Under the pieces are notes generated by a model. It was given only the letters and a program-made list of their open reading frames with translations. It was not told where the DNA came from and ran no database searches. A program made the translations under genes and the position numbers. This document shows, in pieces, positions 1 through 12,087 of a DNA stretch of 64,000 bases. This DNA comes from Hydrangea macrophylla (taxonomy: Eukaryota; Streptophyta; Magnoliopsida; Cornales; Hydrangeaceae), in contig CM066998.1 of NCBI GenBank assembly GCA_033977485.1, positions 51,922,274 to 51,986,273 on the forward strand. The letters run 5' to 3'. Every line of letters begins with the position of its first letter. Position 1 is the stretch's first letter.

Positions 1-149
1 TTGCCAATTCATTTTCATCATATGCAATGGCGACGAAATAGTTTTGTCGCCAAAAATATATAAAATGGTTGCTTGTATTAGCGACGAAAAAATTTCATCG
101 CCAATTCATTTTCATCATATGCAATGGCCATGAAATAATTTTGTCGTAA
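1..149. repeat. CACTA-like subterminal repeat, 97-bp tandem unit
   Basis: The stretch beginning ccaattcattttcatcatat occurs at 4 and again at 101, so there are two copies of a 97-bp unit. Each copy is followed by a degenerate palindrome of the GCGACGAAA...TTTCGTCGC type. The same motif fills 5386-5796. Such motifs are common near the ends of plant CACTA (En/Spm) transposons. No CACTA terminus (CACTACA...) is visible at position 1, which is a window edge, so the family is an inference. Confidence 0.45.
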
Positions 150-357
150 AAATTATATACTATAGTAAATAGAATTATTTGAATATGCTATGATCCAATT
201 CGTTTCTATTTGTTACAATAATTTTCAAAACCAAAAGAGACAATCATATTAAACATAAAAAGTCTCAATGTTTCTAAATTGCTTAATTAAATAACAAGAA
301 TTAATATCGTTAATTGTTCGCGTACCCAACAAAATAACTAAAGATTAACAAAAGCAC

Positions 358-491
358 ATTGTTCACTACATAACAAAATTAACAAGATGTGGCTGACTAT
401 CTACCGATCCACCATATCCACACCATTGTTCACTACATAACAAAAGTAACAAGATGTAGCCGACTATGTACCGATCCACCATATCCACACA
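358..491. repeat. 67-bp tandem duplication (two copies)
   Basis: 358-424 and 425-491 are near-identical head-to-tail copies, starting attgttcactacataacaaa and ending accatatccacac, with only a few mismatches. Each contains CACTACATAAC, which resembles a CACTA terminus, but no inverted partner was found. I see no coding sense in it. Confidence 0.85.
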
Positions 492-617
492 CCCAATCTG
501 CATTAAAACCAATGGAAATTATTAGTATCTTTTAAGTTAGTGAACGAACATAAAACATGTAAAATATAAAGTAATTAAAAGTTGAGTTACTCTGAACAAA
601 CAAAATCAAAAAGTTAC

Positions 618-3318
618 TCTGATTTCAGCTGCTTCTTCAGATATATCGGCGCTGTCTCCCCTAAGGCGCTGTAGAGCAGCTTCATAATCTGACCACTGCC
701 CATGTATTGCCGGCAAAGTGTCGTACTCATCATCAAGCTTGTTAAAGGGACTCTTTCTTCTATTTTTCATATATTTCGTCGGGAAATAACATGTTACATA
801 TTTTTTAACTTTTGTATATAGCTTATAGTTGATTAAAAAGTATCCTGTGAAAGCAACAATAAAACCAGACTAGTCTTTTATTGTAAGAATCATCCCAAAT
901 AATGTAAACAACTACTAACTGAATCTATCTAACTCACCAGCCACCTGGGAGACTCGGGAATAAAGAACAAGCCCAGAAGATTTAGTAGGCATGGAATGGT
1001 TCCTATATGATCAAATGCAAGTGATTGTTATTATTTTTTTTACTTCATTCATATGAAATTTAAACAGAACAAGAGGAAATAAATTACCAATTAGAGCTAA
1101 AGTGTGCCAGGTGATGACTGTTCCAATGAGGTACATTACTGGTATGCCACTACATATCATCAACTGTTGAATCACTAGCATATAAGTTTACTAGCTATCT
1201 ATCTAGACTTTGATATTAAATTATAAAAAATTTAATTACCTGATTGACTGTTGTGAACCCTCCTCGAAGATCTTTTGGTGTAATCTTTGCTATGTAAATC
1301 GGTACCTGTTAACAACTGGGAATGCCAATACCTTTCCACATTGCATAGAATAACTAATTCACAAGCGAAAAATGCGAAACTAGCTGCACTAACCACATAG
1401 GAGAGAAGCCCAATTCTCTTATTGCAAAAGGCAACTATTTTAAAAGATAACTTGAACAGGCTCTTGAAATGCTAACCAGCAACAATTATCTACCCCGTGA
1501 GCACCCATAGGAGGGAAACCTCCAGCTTTGGGCAAGGATCCTAGAAGACTAGAAGTGGATTGTTTGCTGGTGATGGAGCGCATGCACCATTGGATTGTCC
1601 GCATGAATGATCTACAAAAAGAGTTCTAATATCTGGATTTGGCCTTGGATTTTTACAAAGTTGGTGTTGCCAATTCAAGCTGCAGCATAACATAAATTGT
1701 TAGTCCCTCATATTTACTGATTGCATGTTAAAATTGTCGCTTGAATTTGAATAGACTCAAATGTTTTAGAAAAATATATATGATCGTGAATTAATTCATT
1801 TTGGATAAATGAGAGATCACATTTGATTTTTCTTATATGGGCATTTCTGCCTTTTTGTTATGAAAAAACTCATATTTTTGTTTTGAGCAACATTTTTCAA
1901 ATAAGCACAATTTTTCTTTAGTTAAAATGATATATAAAAAAATTATCACTGGATGATAATTATCACTGCCAACATAAGCTAATGCAGAGTAGTTATATCC
2001 TTATATACATCTTGATTGCCTGAAACTGATTACCGTATCCCAATATTCTGACGCACATATTAATAAGCAATTAACTAATTTAGGAACTAAATCTAAAAAT
2101 GGAGCAAACTCATAATTGCAAACGACATAAATTGGTGAAAAGAATTGAATAGATGCACCAAAATTGCTCTTTGATAGCCAAGTTAGATCGATATACAAAT
2201 TTCAAATGTCGAATAAACCCAGTAAGTGGTTTCAATTCTTTAGGAAATATAGCCATGCATTGAAATTTAACATTTGTACTTTAGATTACATGATTAATGA
2301 GAGTCCATAACCTTGAATTTTTTAGGTTAGGAAACTGCAATTTCTTTTTGAACTCAACTAACATAATTGCCCTTGCAGATTTTGTATCTCCATAATTCAT
2401 TTTTCCTACAACATACACAAACACACCATTAATACATTTCTTGTAGTCAATTGGGGTAGAAATTAAATGATGTTATAGTTGGTACCTGAAATTATTCAAT
2501 GTCATCAGATGAGTTATTTCCTTGAAAAGCTCTTCATTAAAAGATGCAAAGAATTTAAGATCGTTTATGAGGATTTTTACTGCCTTGGACCGATCATGCC
2601 ATTTACAAATTCAAAAATTCTCATTCAATTAACAGGAACTAACATAAATTCTGAATTGTGAACATTATTATTATCTTCATATAACTAGAAGCTTACTAAT
2701 CCAATGCCTCGAGATACTTCTACTTCCTTATTTCAAAAAAGATTTTCATGGAATACCAATTGTCGTCCACTTTGGTGAAACCAGAGAGGTGTAGGAAGGA
2801 CTTACACCTCTCCGGCCCATATGATCTTCTATTTTCCCACTCATAACTGCACCCAAGATTGCTCCAATTGTCAAGATTGAACCAAAAGTTGAATACTGTC
2901 AAATCTCACCCAAAGAGAAAGGGTGATATTGAATAATTAGGTACTCAAATAACCATAATTAACATTCTAGACAATCAAACACTTGGTTTCCTAAGGTCCA
3001 AACAGTGCCCACTTTTTCCCTTTCTTGTGGTCATTCCCTGCATTATCCTTCCATATATTTGTTCTACATGCATGATTACCTAGCTATCGTCTATGTATCA
3101 TTGCCCAAATACCTTCCAAACGCACAACCAAAGTTTTCCCACACAAATTTGCATTAACTAAACATTAGGTGGCCGAAAGTATAACGGGAATTGGTAAATA
3201 ATCCAAACAAAGGTAATTAGTACTCTAAAATTGGGTTTTAAATTGGAAAAATTATTTTGTTGAAATTATAAGACTTACATCTGCCAAAGAGAGGCCTAGA
3301 TCCTCCATGATTCCAGAT
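618..3318 (-). pseudogene. ERD6-like (SFP/MST family) sugar transporter, 5' exons only, decayed
   Basis: Seven short minus-strand blocks match successive exons of plant ERD6-like monosaccharide transporters (vacuolar or plasma-membrane H+/sugar carriers, 12 membrane helices). In gene order: 3279-3318 (SGIMEDLGLSLAD), 2806-2895 ([15 protein letters not shown]...GRRG), 1394 to about 1425 (GLLSYV), 1240-1305 ([16 protein letters not shown]...TVNQ), 1088-1163 (LMIC...YLIGTVITW...LALI), 938-1002 (TIPCLLNLLGLFFIPESPRW) and 618-710 (GQWSDYEAALQRLRG...EEAAEI). Most are flanked by GT donors (GTAAGT, GTAATT, GTGAGT) and AG acceptors, and phases agree across junctions: the lone G ending the 1088 exon is completed by GA at 1002. 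Missing are the N-terminal exon, the exon between GRRG and GLLSYV, and everything after helix 6. The acceptor before 710 reads CCG instead of CAG. It is therefore a fragment or pseudogene, unless further exons lie before position 1. Family call firm; functional status unlikely. Confidence 0.8.
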
Positions 3319-4300
3319 TTTAAATTATTTTCTTCCTCGCTGTTTTTTTTTTCCTGCCAACTCTTCTTCTTCTTTTTTTTTTTTCTCTCTGCCTTTCCCC
3401 CCATGGTGTGGGTTCTTAAAGAAGGGAAAGGAGATAACCAACCATGAAGGGGAGCATGGGGGGACAAGAAAATGAGAAGAAAAAGAATGTTGGGGTTGCT
3501 TTTCATTTTTATATGTGTATACATTGGTTTATGTGCGTGTATATATATGGGTTGGATAGAAAGAAAAAAAAATAGAGGACACATTTAGCTAAACAAAATA
3601 GAAAAAAGCGCAAAAGCCACAATGAGCCAAAGGAAGCAATTACTAGCATGTCTTGCTCAATTCCTGATTTCAACAATCATAAGTTCAAGCCCTAATTTCA
3701 ATAATCATAAGTTCAGTACCTCATGTCAATCAATAAATCAATCCTTGATTGCATCTATCTTAATTTCAACAATTAAAAGTTCAGTCCATTATCTTAAAAA
3801 ACAATAAAATAATCCTGCCCCTAATTTCAATCCCCAACTCAACAATCAAATAAAAATATCAGCTTACGATTTTCAACATCAACAATAAGCAACTTAACAT
3901 TCAACGAGTCAAAAATTCAACAATAACATCAACAAAGCCACAAATAAAATTAGAAAAAGTAGTTCATAAAAAAAAAATTAGAAAAAAAATAATTGCCGAC
4001 TTACAAAGAAACTAAAATTACTACTTCAGGGAATTTATTTCTTCACCTAAGTTTTCTTTATTAAATCCTATCATAATTTTTCGGTCGTAGTGCATAACAC
4101 TTTGCAGAACCCAATTTTTAAAATTTTAAATGTTATTAACAAAATATAAAGCTTCAATCTACATTAAAAAAAACTTACGAAGCAACAATGATTAATTGTT
4201 TCCATAAAAAAATAATTAATTAGTTTTTATAATTATGTGCACTGTAAATTTTAAATGCTAATCTTGGGATCAATTTTGAATCCTAAATTAATACTCAAAT
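3319..4300. other. Intergenic, AT-rich; no gene seen
   Basis: Holds a pyrimidine/poly-T tract (about 3341-3400) and otherwise AT-rich single-copy-looking DNA. The first exon of the sugar transporter would be expected here on the minus strand, but I could not recognise it. Confidence 0.5.
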
Positions 4301-4303
4301 GCT

Positions 4304-5010
4304 TTGTCAGTTATACCATGTGGTACAACCTATAACTATTGACATCTATTAAAATCAATTTAGAAATCAATTAAGGATCTTAATTAACTAATTTAATTGG
4401 TACTATAGTGAATGACTAATTCAATTGATACGAGACCTTAATAACCCTTGTTTCTATATCTACGCATTGGATTTTCAATTTTGCAAAAAAACAAGATAGA
4501 TAATTTTGAGCCTCGATTTGAGCTTTTCAAGTTGGAGGGAGTTTATCTATTAAAATCTTATACAAGTGGTTTATCAGTTATACCATGTGGTACAACCTAT
4601 CACTCTCACAATATGTGGTACGTACAGTTAGATCATATATTATCAATTTCATCACCTAATACCTATGATTCTTACATTATCTCAGTTGTGGTTCTTGTGG
4701 ACTATTGAAAGCGATGGTCATAAATTGAAATATATTGATATGTATTATAATCGATTTAGAAACCAAGGACCTTAATTAACTAATTCAATTGCAATTAACA
4801 TGTGGACTTTTTAAAGTGATGGTCATAAATTGAAACATATTGACATATATTCAAATTGATTTTAAAATCAATTAATGATCTTAATTAACTAATTTAATCG
4901 GTACTATAGTTAAGGACTAATTCAATTGGTACTATTTGTGCCAGTTATACTGTGTGGTACCACCAATCACTATCACAATACGTGGTACAATCATGTGATA
5001 CAACTTTCAT
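4304..5010. repeat. Three dispersed degenerate copies of a roughly 150-300 bp repeat
   Basis: The string cagttataccatgtggtac or a close variant recurs at 4308, 4575 and 4942. Variants of gatcttaattaactaattta...ggtactatag recur at about 4376, 4767 and 4876. The copies are in direct orientation, unevenly spaced and partly deleted. No ORF or terminal repeat allows classification. Confidence 0.6.
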
Positions 5011-5029
5011 AACTTTGATTTCAGCATTA

Positions 5030-5385
5030 AAAAAAATTAAAACTATATATCAGACACCCCAAATATATATATACACATATATACAATTAATAATATCATT
5101 CGAAAATAAGGGAATTCTCAACAATTCTTAAAGAAATTGAATCGCTAAAATTACTCCATTTTTGTCTATTACTTATATTTTTATTTAATTTATTATCATA
5201 TATAATAGTATAATATTATTTACTATAATTAAATTAATTAAATATATTATAGTAAATAATATATATTAACACATATATCACTAATTAAATTAAACCAATA
5301 TTAACATAATATTATTTAACATAATGTTATTTAACATTATATTACTTAACTAATTAAATTGTATAATATATTTTGCTGCTGTAGA
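5030..5385. other. Very AT-rich spacer; no gene seen
   Basis: Almost pure A/T with short ATATTATTTA(A/C) and TATATA runs. Nothing coding and no defined repeat unit. Confidence 0.6.
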
Positions 5386-5796
5386 TATAACTTTTGGCGA
5401 CGAAACTATAGACGAAATTATAATTTCGTCGCCATAGATACCACTTTAGCCAAATCTAAGGGAAAAACATTTAATTTATTAATTCACTTTAGGCGACGAA
5501 ATTACGTTTTGTCGCCGTAGATATCACTTTTGTCGCCGAAATTATAGTTTCGTCGCCATAGATACCACTTTAGGCGACAAAATCTATTTTTGTCGCCAAA
5601 TCTAAGGGAAAACATTTAGTGAATTAATAAATAAAATGTTTTCCCATAGATTTGGCAACAAAAAATTTTTTTGTCGCCGTAGATATCACTTTTGGCGACA
5701 AAATTATAGCTTCGTCGCCATAGATACCCATATTTTTGTCACCTAATCTAAGGGAAAACATTTAATATATTAATTCACTTTAGGCGACGAAATTAC
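5386..5796. repeat. Array of CGACGAAA/TTTCGTCG palindromic repeats
   Basis: At least eight GGCGACGAAA or TTTTGTCGCC half-sites occur in about 400 bp, alternating with the spacers agataccacttt and aatctaagggaaaacattta. One spacer is also present inverted (aaatgttttcccatagattt at 5636), so the block can fold back on itself. It matches the motif at 1-149. It ends abruptly at about 5796, where Tat-1 sequence begins. Confidence 0.65.
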
Positions 5797-6289
5797 ATTC
5801 GAAGTTTGCTCCTAGTTTAGGGAAGGTTTAGGCAAACGAGGCGGGTGTCCGAAGTTTGCCTCTAGTATGGAGGGTGGTTTCTGGGTTATGGTAAGGACCG
5901 TGACTTTATTTCTCTCATATGCTCCTAATTTTTGCCTAGGCACTAGTTGAGTGACCTAGCGAGCTCTTTTCTCTCTTTTGTTATTGCTCACTTTGGATTT
6001 AGCTCTAATTTTTGCCTAGGCGTCCTTTCGGATTTTCAACCTAGCGAGCCATCCTTCTTTTCTTTTTGAAAGTCTGCCTACGTACCCCCGAGCGGGGATC
6101 AGGCCCAACGTAGTTCGGGCCAAGGTTGGAAAGAAGTGGGTTGTTTTTCGGTAGGTGGGATGACCGAACCAATCAGGTCGAGCGTAGTTCAAGGGAAGGC
6201 TTTGAAAGAAGGGGTTTGAATATGATGGTGCCGATCGAACCGATGCGGTTGCCTACGTATGCCAGAGTGGGAATCAGGTTGTGCGTAGT
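5797..6289 (-). repeat. Tat-1 post-integrase region with paired repeats
   Basis: Untranslated region just 3' of the integrase. It has doublets: aggcaaacgaggcgggtg...gtttgcc, gcctaggc...gacctagcgagc (about 5930-5960 and 6015-6050) and gcctacgta...gggatcagg...cgtagttc (about 6076-6120 and 6251-6292). The same layout is in Tat-2 (23845-24360). The cgta...tacg halves could pair as hairpins. Confidence 0.65.
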
Positions 6290-7472
6290 TCAAGTCAAGG
6301 CTTTGAAAGAAGTGGGCTTTAGAGTCGAGCATTTGAGGCGATCAAGATTGATTGGTTCTTTGAATTCGACACCGTCGAGGTCCATGAGGTAGGTTGCTCC
6401 TCTGGAAAGGATAGTTTTGACGATGTAAGGTCCAACCCATTTAGGTTTGATAATTTTCCTTGGACGAACCTTCTTGTTAAAAGCATGGGCTATCATTTTT
6501 TGATAAATTCAAACATGGTCGACTGTCGCGAGGCACTTTTCATCTATGACTGCCAACTCTTTGTATATTTCCCTTAACCAATTAGATTCTGAAATTCCAC
6601 ATTCCGCCATCACTCGTAAGGATGGTAACTCTTTCTCGACCGGAAGTACCACTTCCATCCCATACACCAGCGAATAAGGAGTCCTTCCTGTAGATGTCCT
6701 TATCGATGTTCTGTATCCCCAAAGTGCAAAAATGGAAGTTTATCGTGCCAATCTGTGTAAGTATTGGCTGATTTCTGCAGTATGGCCATGATATTCTTGT
6801 TTGCGGCTTCGAATGCCCCATTGGTTTGTGGTTTATGGTTTGTACGGTGATGACTTATGATAAGTGATTTTGTATTCCTCAAACAAATCCCTGACTTCTG
6901 CTTTGAAATGACTTCCATTATCCAAAATAATCTCATGGGGGACTCCATAGCGATAGATGAGGTTTCTCTTGATGAACTTGGCCACTTCCTTGGCCCCTAA
7001 CTTAGTGTAGGATGCAGCTTCAACCCACTTTGTGTAGTAGTCAATGGCTACTAGAATGTATCGATTCCCATTCGAGGCTTTTGGAACAATTTTGTCGATG
7101 ATATCAATTCCCCAGGTTGAGAATGGCCATAGAGAGGTCATATTATAGAGTAGGGATGGTGGTACATGCATCATGTTCGCATGAATCTAGCACTTGTGAT
7201 ACCTTCTCACGTATTCGCAACAATCTTTCTCCAATGTTGTCCAGCAATATCTTGTCTTATTATCCTCTTAGCCAGCATGTGACCATTCATGTGTGGACCG
7301 CACACCCTTCATGTATCTCTTCCATCATTCTTCTGGCATTCCTTCCAAACAAGCAAGTCAGGTTGTGACCGTTATACCCTTTCTTCAACAATTTTCCCCC
7401 GTAGATGATGAACTGCGCGGCAAACCTTCGAATTGCTCTTCTGTCTTTCTTAGTAGACTCCTGGGGGTACAT
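6290..7472 (-). pseudogene. Tat-1 integrase, frameshifted
   Basis: This would catalyse insertion of the element cDNA. From the N-terminal side: 7287-7472 is the pre-integrase segment (DRRAIRRFAAQFIIYGGKLL); 6833-7174 has the catalytic core start (WGIDIIDKIVPKASNGNRYI) and the second catalytic region (EIILDNGSHF); the third continues at 6700-6948 (PQTNGAFEAANKNI); 6290-6496 is the C-terminal part (KVRPRKIIKPKWVGPYIVK). The pieces lie in different frames, so several indels have broken the gene. In the E-containing motif the residue after NGAF is E as expected. Parallel copy: Tat-2 24240-25575. Confidence 0.85.
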
Positions 7473-8236
7473 TCCCTTTTCTATAAAGTCCCATATATCT
7501 TGGTACCATGGTGTTTCCTTTTCTTCTTCTTCGATCGCGATGATTATGCTAAATGATGGCTCGTATCTTGTTCAATTACCAGAGGCATCATCTTGACTCC
7601 TACGGGGATTTTTTTCATAAAGGCTAAGGTAGCCAATGAATCCGCTAATTAGTTCTCCTCCTTAGGTAGGTAGAAGAATGTTACGCTCTTGAACTATTTC
7701 TTAAGTCCATCGAGATGATCATGATAGGGCTTTAACCTTTCTTTCTTTACCCTCTATTCTCCCCTGGCTTGTGATACTATGAGGTTTGAATCTCCGAAGA
7801 CATCCTATTTTTGGACCTTCAATTCTATTTGGTGGTACTTATCGCTCGATATCTGATTCGCCAGGCTTCAGACTTCTCGGGTGGAATGTTCCCACTCATG
7901 AGATACGTTATTATAGGGTCCATCCAACTAGGACCTACATCGACCGGATCCACCTCCATACCCTCTAGAATGGACACACTGGGCTCGGACAAGTATTCTA
8001 ACCTGATTCCCTGAAGGTCTGATTCTTGCAATGATGCCAGGCGAGCCAACCGGTCAGCTCATGTGTTCTCTTCCCTGAGTGATATACAACCCTTTTAGTC
8101 CGTTGGCAATTTTTTTGACCAGGGCTAGGTAGGCCACCATGCTATCCTCCCTGGCCTCGTACTACTACAAGACTTGATTTACTACCAACTGGGAGTCACT
8201 GTGCACTTTAATCTGCTTGACGCCCATCGAGGTGGC
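7473..8236 (-). pseudogene. Tat-1 pol linker between second RNase H and integrase
   Basis: 7825-8049 on the minus strand reads as the Tat pol linker (IRLEYLSEPSV, then PSWMDPIITYLMSGNIPP), which in this lineage joins the archaeal-type RNase H to the integrase. The rest is the same region broken by stops. No independent gene. Confidence 0.6.
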
Positions 8237-8497
8237 CTATTGTAGGCCGACCAACAGGGCTTCATACTCTGCCTCGTTGTTAGATGCCTGGAACCCAAAC
8301 CTAAGAGCATACTCGAGTGGTGTCCCATCGGGTGTGATCAGGATGACTCCTGACCCATTGCCCTGTTTATTGGAGAACCCATCCACATAGAGTACCCAAG
8401 TCAGGATCTTGGGCTGTAGCTCGAGCGGTAACTCAGGCGGGTTGAACTCCTCAACTAGGTCTTCTGCGTAAGTGAATTCTACAAGAAAATCTGCCAC
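8237..8497 (-). pseudogene. Tat-1 archaeal-type RNase H (aRNH)
   Basis: The segment reads WVLYVDGFSNKQGNGSGVIL followed by EYALRFGFQASNNEAEYEAL. These are the first catalytic Asp (VDG) and second Glu (NEAEYEA) blocks of the extra RNase H that plant Tat elements carry in addition to the retroviral-type one. It follows the RT/RNase H and precedes the integrase, as the lineage expects. The C-terminal D block is in the degraded 8080-8236 stretch. This domain gives the lineage call. Confidence 0.85.
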
Positions 8498-8512
8498 TGC
8501 CTGGCCTTTGAT

Positions 8513-9800
8513 CGCTGTTTAAGGTCGGTAGAGGACTTCAAACTCTTTCAATTCTAGTGCCCACTTTATGAGTCTCCCGAACATTTCAGGCTGGCATAGG
8601 ATCCTACACAGGGGCTGATTCATAAGGATAACTATGACATGAGCTTAGAAATATGGGCGAAGTCACCGAGTTGAGGTGATAAGGGCAAAGGCGAGCATCT
8701 CTATACGGGAATGTCGACTTTCTGCACCCTGGAGTGCCCGGCTAGTATAATATACCGGGTACTGTATCCTGTGTTCTTCTCTGATCAGTGCCAAGCTTAT
8801 CACCGAGGGTGATACTGCCAAGTAGAGGTACAATTCTTCCTTTGGAACGGGCACTGAGAGTAGAGGAGGCGATGTCAGATACTTCTTTATTTCTTGGAAC
8901 GCCTTCTCACACTCTTCCTACCACTCGAAGGCTTTGCGAAGGATCTTGAAAAATGGCAGGCACCGGTCAGTTGCTCGGGAGATGAATCTATTTAATGCCG
9001 TCACCAGTCCTGCCAAACTTTGAACTTCCTTGGTTGATTTCGGTGATCGCATGCTGATGATGGCTTGAATTTTCTTTGGGTTGGCCTCGATTCCCCGTCT
9101 ACTAACTAAGTGCCCCAAGAATTTCTTGGAAGAGACCCTAAATGCACACTTTACTGAATTCAACTTCATCCGGAATCTTCTAAGGATGCCAAACGCCCCG
9201 GCCAAATGCTCAAGATGGTCGGGCTCATCCCGGCTCTGGACCAAAAGGTCATCTATGTACAGTTTCATAGTCTTTCCGATCAAGTCTCTAAACATATGAT
9301 TGACAAACCACTGGTAGGTCGCTCCCGTGTTCTTGAGTCTGAAAGGACATCATTTTGTAGTAGTATATTCCCTAGTCGGTAATGAAGGAGGTCTTCTCTT
9401 CGTCGCCGGGGTACATGCAGATCTAGTTGTATCCTGAGTAGGCCTCCATGAAGGAAAGAAGCCAATGACCTGTCGTTGCGACTACTAGGAGATCTATCAT
9501 GGGTAGCAATCCTTGGGGCATGCTTTATTTAGGTCGGTAAAATCTACACACAGCCTCCATTTTTTGCTACTCTTTTGACCAATACAACATTAGCCAGCTA
9601 GTAGGGATACTACACTTCATGAACTGACTTTGCTTTGAGGAGCTTCCCAAATTCCTCGCATACCGCTTCCTGTCTTTCAGGGTCCATTCCCCTCCTCTTC
9701 TACTTTATCAAGCAAAACTCAGGTCAACATTGAGTTGGTGGGACATGACTGAGGGATCAATTCCAAGCATGTCTTCGTGGCTCCACGCAAAGACATCTTG
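8513..9800 (-). pseudogene. Tat-1 reverse transcriptase and RNase H, broken
   Basis: On the minus strand about 9520-9560 reads CVDFTDLNKACPKDCYP (RT block), about 9295-9400 has NTGATYQWFVNHMF, and 8918-9295 has the catalytic YIDDLLVQSRDEPDH followed by KCAF...FLGHLVSRRGIEANP. RNase H continues at 8663-8854 (YYTSRALQGAESRHSRIEML). The pieces are split over different frames with stops, for example after CPKDCYP. Upstream, 9705-9790 encodes the pre-RT segment [20 protein letters not shown]. No functional polymerase could be made. Confidence 0.85.
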
Positions 9801-9915
9801 ATTCTGCCTAAAAAATTGGACTATCTTTTCTTAGAGGTTTGATTCTAGGAGGGAACCAACACTGACAGACCGGTCAGGGAACTGGAGGTCCAGGATCACT
9901 TGGCTGAGTCCTCGA

Positions 9916-10520
9916 CTAGACTGACTCCATCCCGATTGTCCCTTGGGTCCATCCCTTCAACATGCAATGCTTCAGAAATTGCCACTTTGCACAAGGAACT
10001 GACATAGCAGCTCCGGGTCCCTGCAGAGTTGGGAACTTGATGATCAGGCTGTAAATTGACACGACTTCTTTGGCCTTGTTAAGTGTTGGCCTCCCAAGAA
10101 TGACATTGTAAGCGAATGGGGCTTCTACCATAACAAAGTTTGCGAGCATGAAGAACCATGTAGTTCGATTATACTGATTGGTTATGTGTTGGATCCATTG
10201 AATCCCACCAGAGGGGTGGCCACTGGTCGGAGCCAGTCTCTTGAGATTCCCAACTGATCAAACACCGAGGCAAAGAGTATGTCAGAGGAACTTCCTATGT
10301 CTATGAGTATCCTTTTGACCATGTAATTGGCTATGGAGAGAGTCACCACCAGTGGGTCATCGTGGGGGTAGTGAAGATCTCGGATATCACTGGATGAGAA
10401 GATAAGGGTGTCGGTCGGAGGCATTTTGACTGGTTGGACATGCATGACATCCGCTCGGGATGCCCTGTTGCTACTCAGGGGCCCGGGTATCTTACCCTTG
10501 TTGTTTATCTTTGGTGACAA
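9916..10520 (-). pseudogene. Tat-1 aspartic protease, active site altered
   Basis: 10182-10520 encodes PLVVTLSIANYMVKRILIDIGSSSDILF. The expected catalytic triplet D-T/S-G reads D-I-G. 9916-10149 continues in another frame with FVMVEAPFAYNVILGRPTLN, the flap and LGRP end of plant gypsy proteases. The DIG variant plus the frame break suggest loss of activity. Confidence 0.75.
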
Positions 10521-10553
10521 GCTCGGCTAGATTGCCCTGCTAAATGAGTTTTT

Positions 10554-12087
10554 CTATAGCAATTTTGAGTTTAAACAATCCTCGGTAGCATGGTCGTGGT
10601 CTTTGTGGTACCGGTAATACTTGTCCCGATTTCTTTTCTCGGGCGTGCTCTTCAGATTCATCGGTTTCTTGAGTAATCTCTGGGCTTCAACGGCAGCCAT
10701 TACCTCTTGGATAGGCCAGGAAAGCGGTGTGAAGGCTATTGGGGGCTGATCTCGGTCGCCCATCTGTCGATCCTGCCTCTACTTCTTCCCCGAGTTCTTC
10801 TTGGATCCTTCCTATTTTCGTTTGGCTCTCGGGGACTCATCTTCCATAAAGTTTAAACATTTGGACTTCAAGAACTCTTCAGCGTCAATGTACTTCCCAA
10901 CCCTCTTAGAAAGTTCAATCAAGGTTATCGGTCATTGTTTGTAGAACGACGTGGCAACCTTGGTGTCCTGAACCCCTGAGTAGAAAGCTGTGATGGTGAC
11001 TGTCTCGTTTAGGTCGTAGACTTATAGCTTTTGTTGGTTGAATTGGTCGACGAAGTCCTTCCAAGACTCTCCTTTTCGCTGCCTGACTGTAAGAAGTTGT
11101 GTGTCAGGCTATGGTCAATCCAGCATGCCCACGTACTAGCTGACGAACATCTTGCTAAGTCCTTTGAAATCGTCAGCTAATTGGGGCTTAAGGGAGTGGA
11201 ACCACTATACTGCAGGGCCTTTCAAAGTGCTTGGGAATGCCAGGCAGTACAATTCGTCAACCGGACTTCTCGAACCGTTTTACGAGTCGAGATGAGGCTG
11301 TTTAAACTTGCTTGGGATGGCAAAACCCAGGATCCGATCAGTGAACAGCAACTCGGTTTCAGTGTTGGCATGATCACGACTTGGATTTTGGCTTAACCTC
11401 TTGATTTGTCTTTCCAAGCCTTTGATGCTGGCCTCCACGTCTTCCTGGCTGGTACCCGTACGGTAGGTCGGGTCAAAGGAAGATGCTTCCTCCTCAAAGT
11501 GTACTGTCCTCAGGTATAAGGCTTCAGCTTTGACTCTAGTTAATCGTGTGCCTAAGGTCACTTTGGCTTCTGGTCGGGTGATCCTGGGCCGATTCCCGGG
11601 TCGCGTGCTCTTGCCTTTCCACCATAGCAGTACGCCTCATTGATGATGTTTCTAGCATCCTCCATGGGCTCGGGTTAGCCCGGGCATGTTGTCGGGTCTG
11701 TATTGGGTCTCGACCACGCTCATCATTCCCAGGCTATCCCGTAGCTGGTGGGGACTTCAATCTTGCTCGGGCCCACTTTCGAGTTCGAGTCGGGGCCTGT
11801 TCATGCTCAGCGCTCCCGAGCTGTACCTTGGCTTGCGATGGTTTGTTTTGCTGGGCCAGCAGGGCTTCAATTTGTTGCTGGGTTTGACGCTGACCCTCCA
11901 GAAGTTGAGCGAGAGCCGCAGTGTTTTGTTGCAGAGTCATGGGTGCCGCTGACTCTTGGGCTGGTGGATCCACATGACCGGTTTGCTGAGCAGCTTTCTT
12001 CGTCTTACGAGGAGCCATGGTGTGGACACGTGGCCTCCGGGAGTCGACCCCCTTCCCAGGATTCGGAATTGATTTCCTTTGAAACAT
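10554..12087 (-). pseudogene. Tat-1 gag (capsid-nucleocapsid), broken
   Basis: The N-terminus is at about 12018 (MAPRKTKKAAQQT), followed by a Gln-rich coiled-coil-like stretch (QQNTAALAQLLEGQRQTQQ). 11280-11561 lies in another frame. 10554-10763 has the C-terminal YYRYHKDHDHATEDCLNSK, the usual Tat nucleocapsid motif (YCxFHxxHGHxTExC) with the first Cys replaced by Tyr. Middle parts (10800-11280) are unreadable because of stops. Structural particle protein; not intact. Confidence 0.7.

Noticed and set aside
2001..2661. Small ORFs within the sugar transporter region
   Set aside because: Intronic, no similarity to the missing exons and no splice signals around them.
6582..7596. Overlapping plus-strand ORFs across the Tat-1 integrase
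   Set aside because: Antisense shadows; only the minus strand shows integrase motifs.
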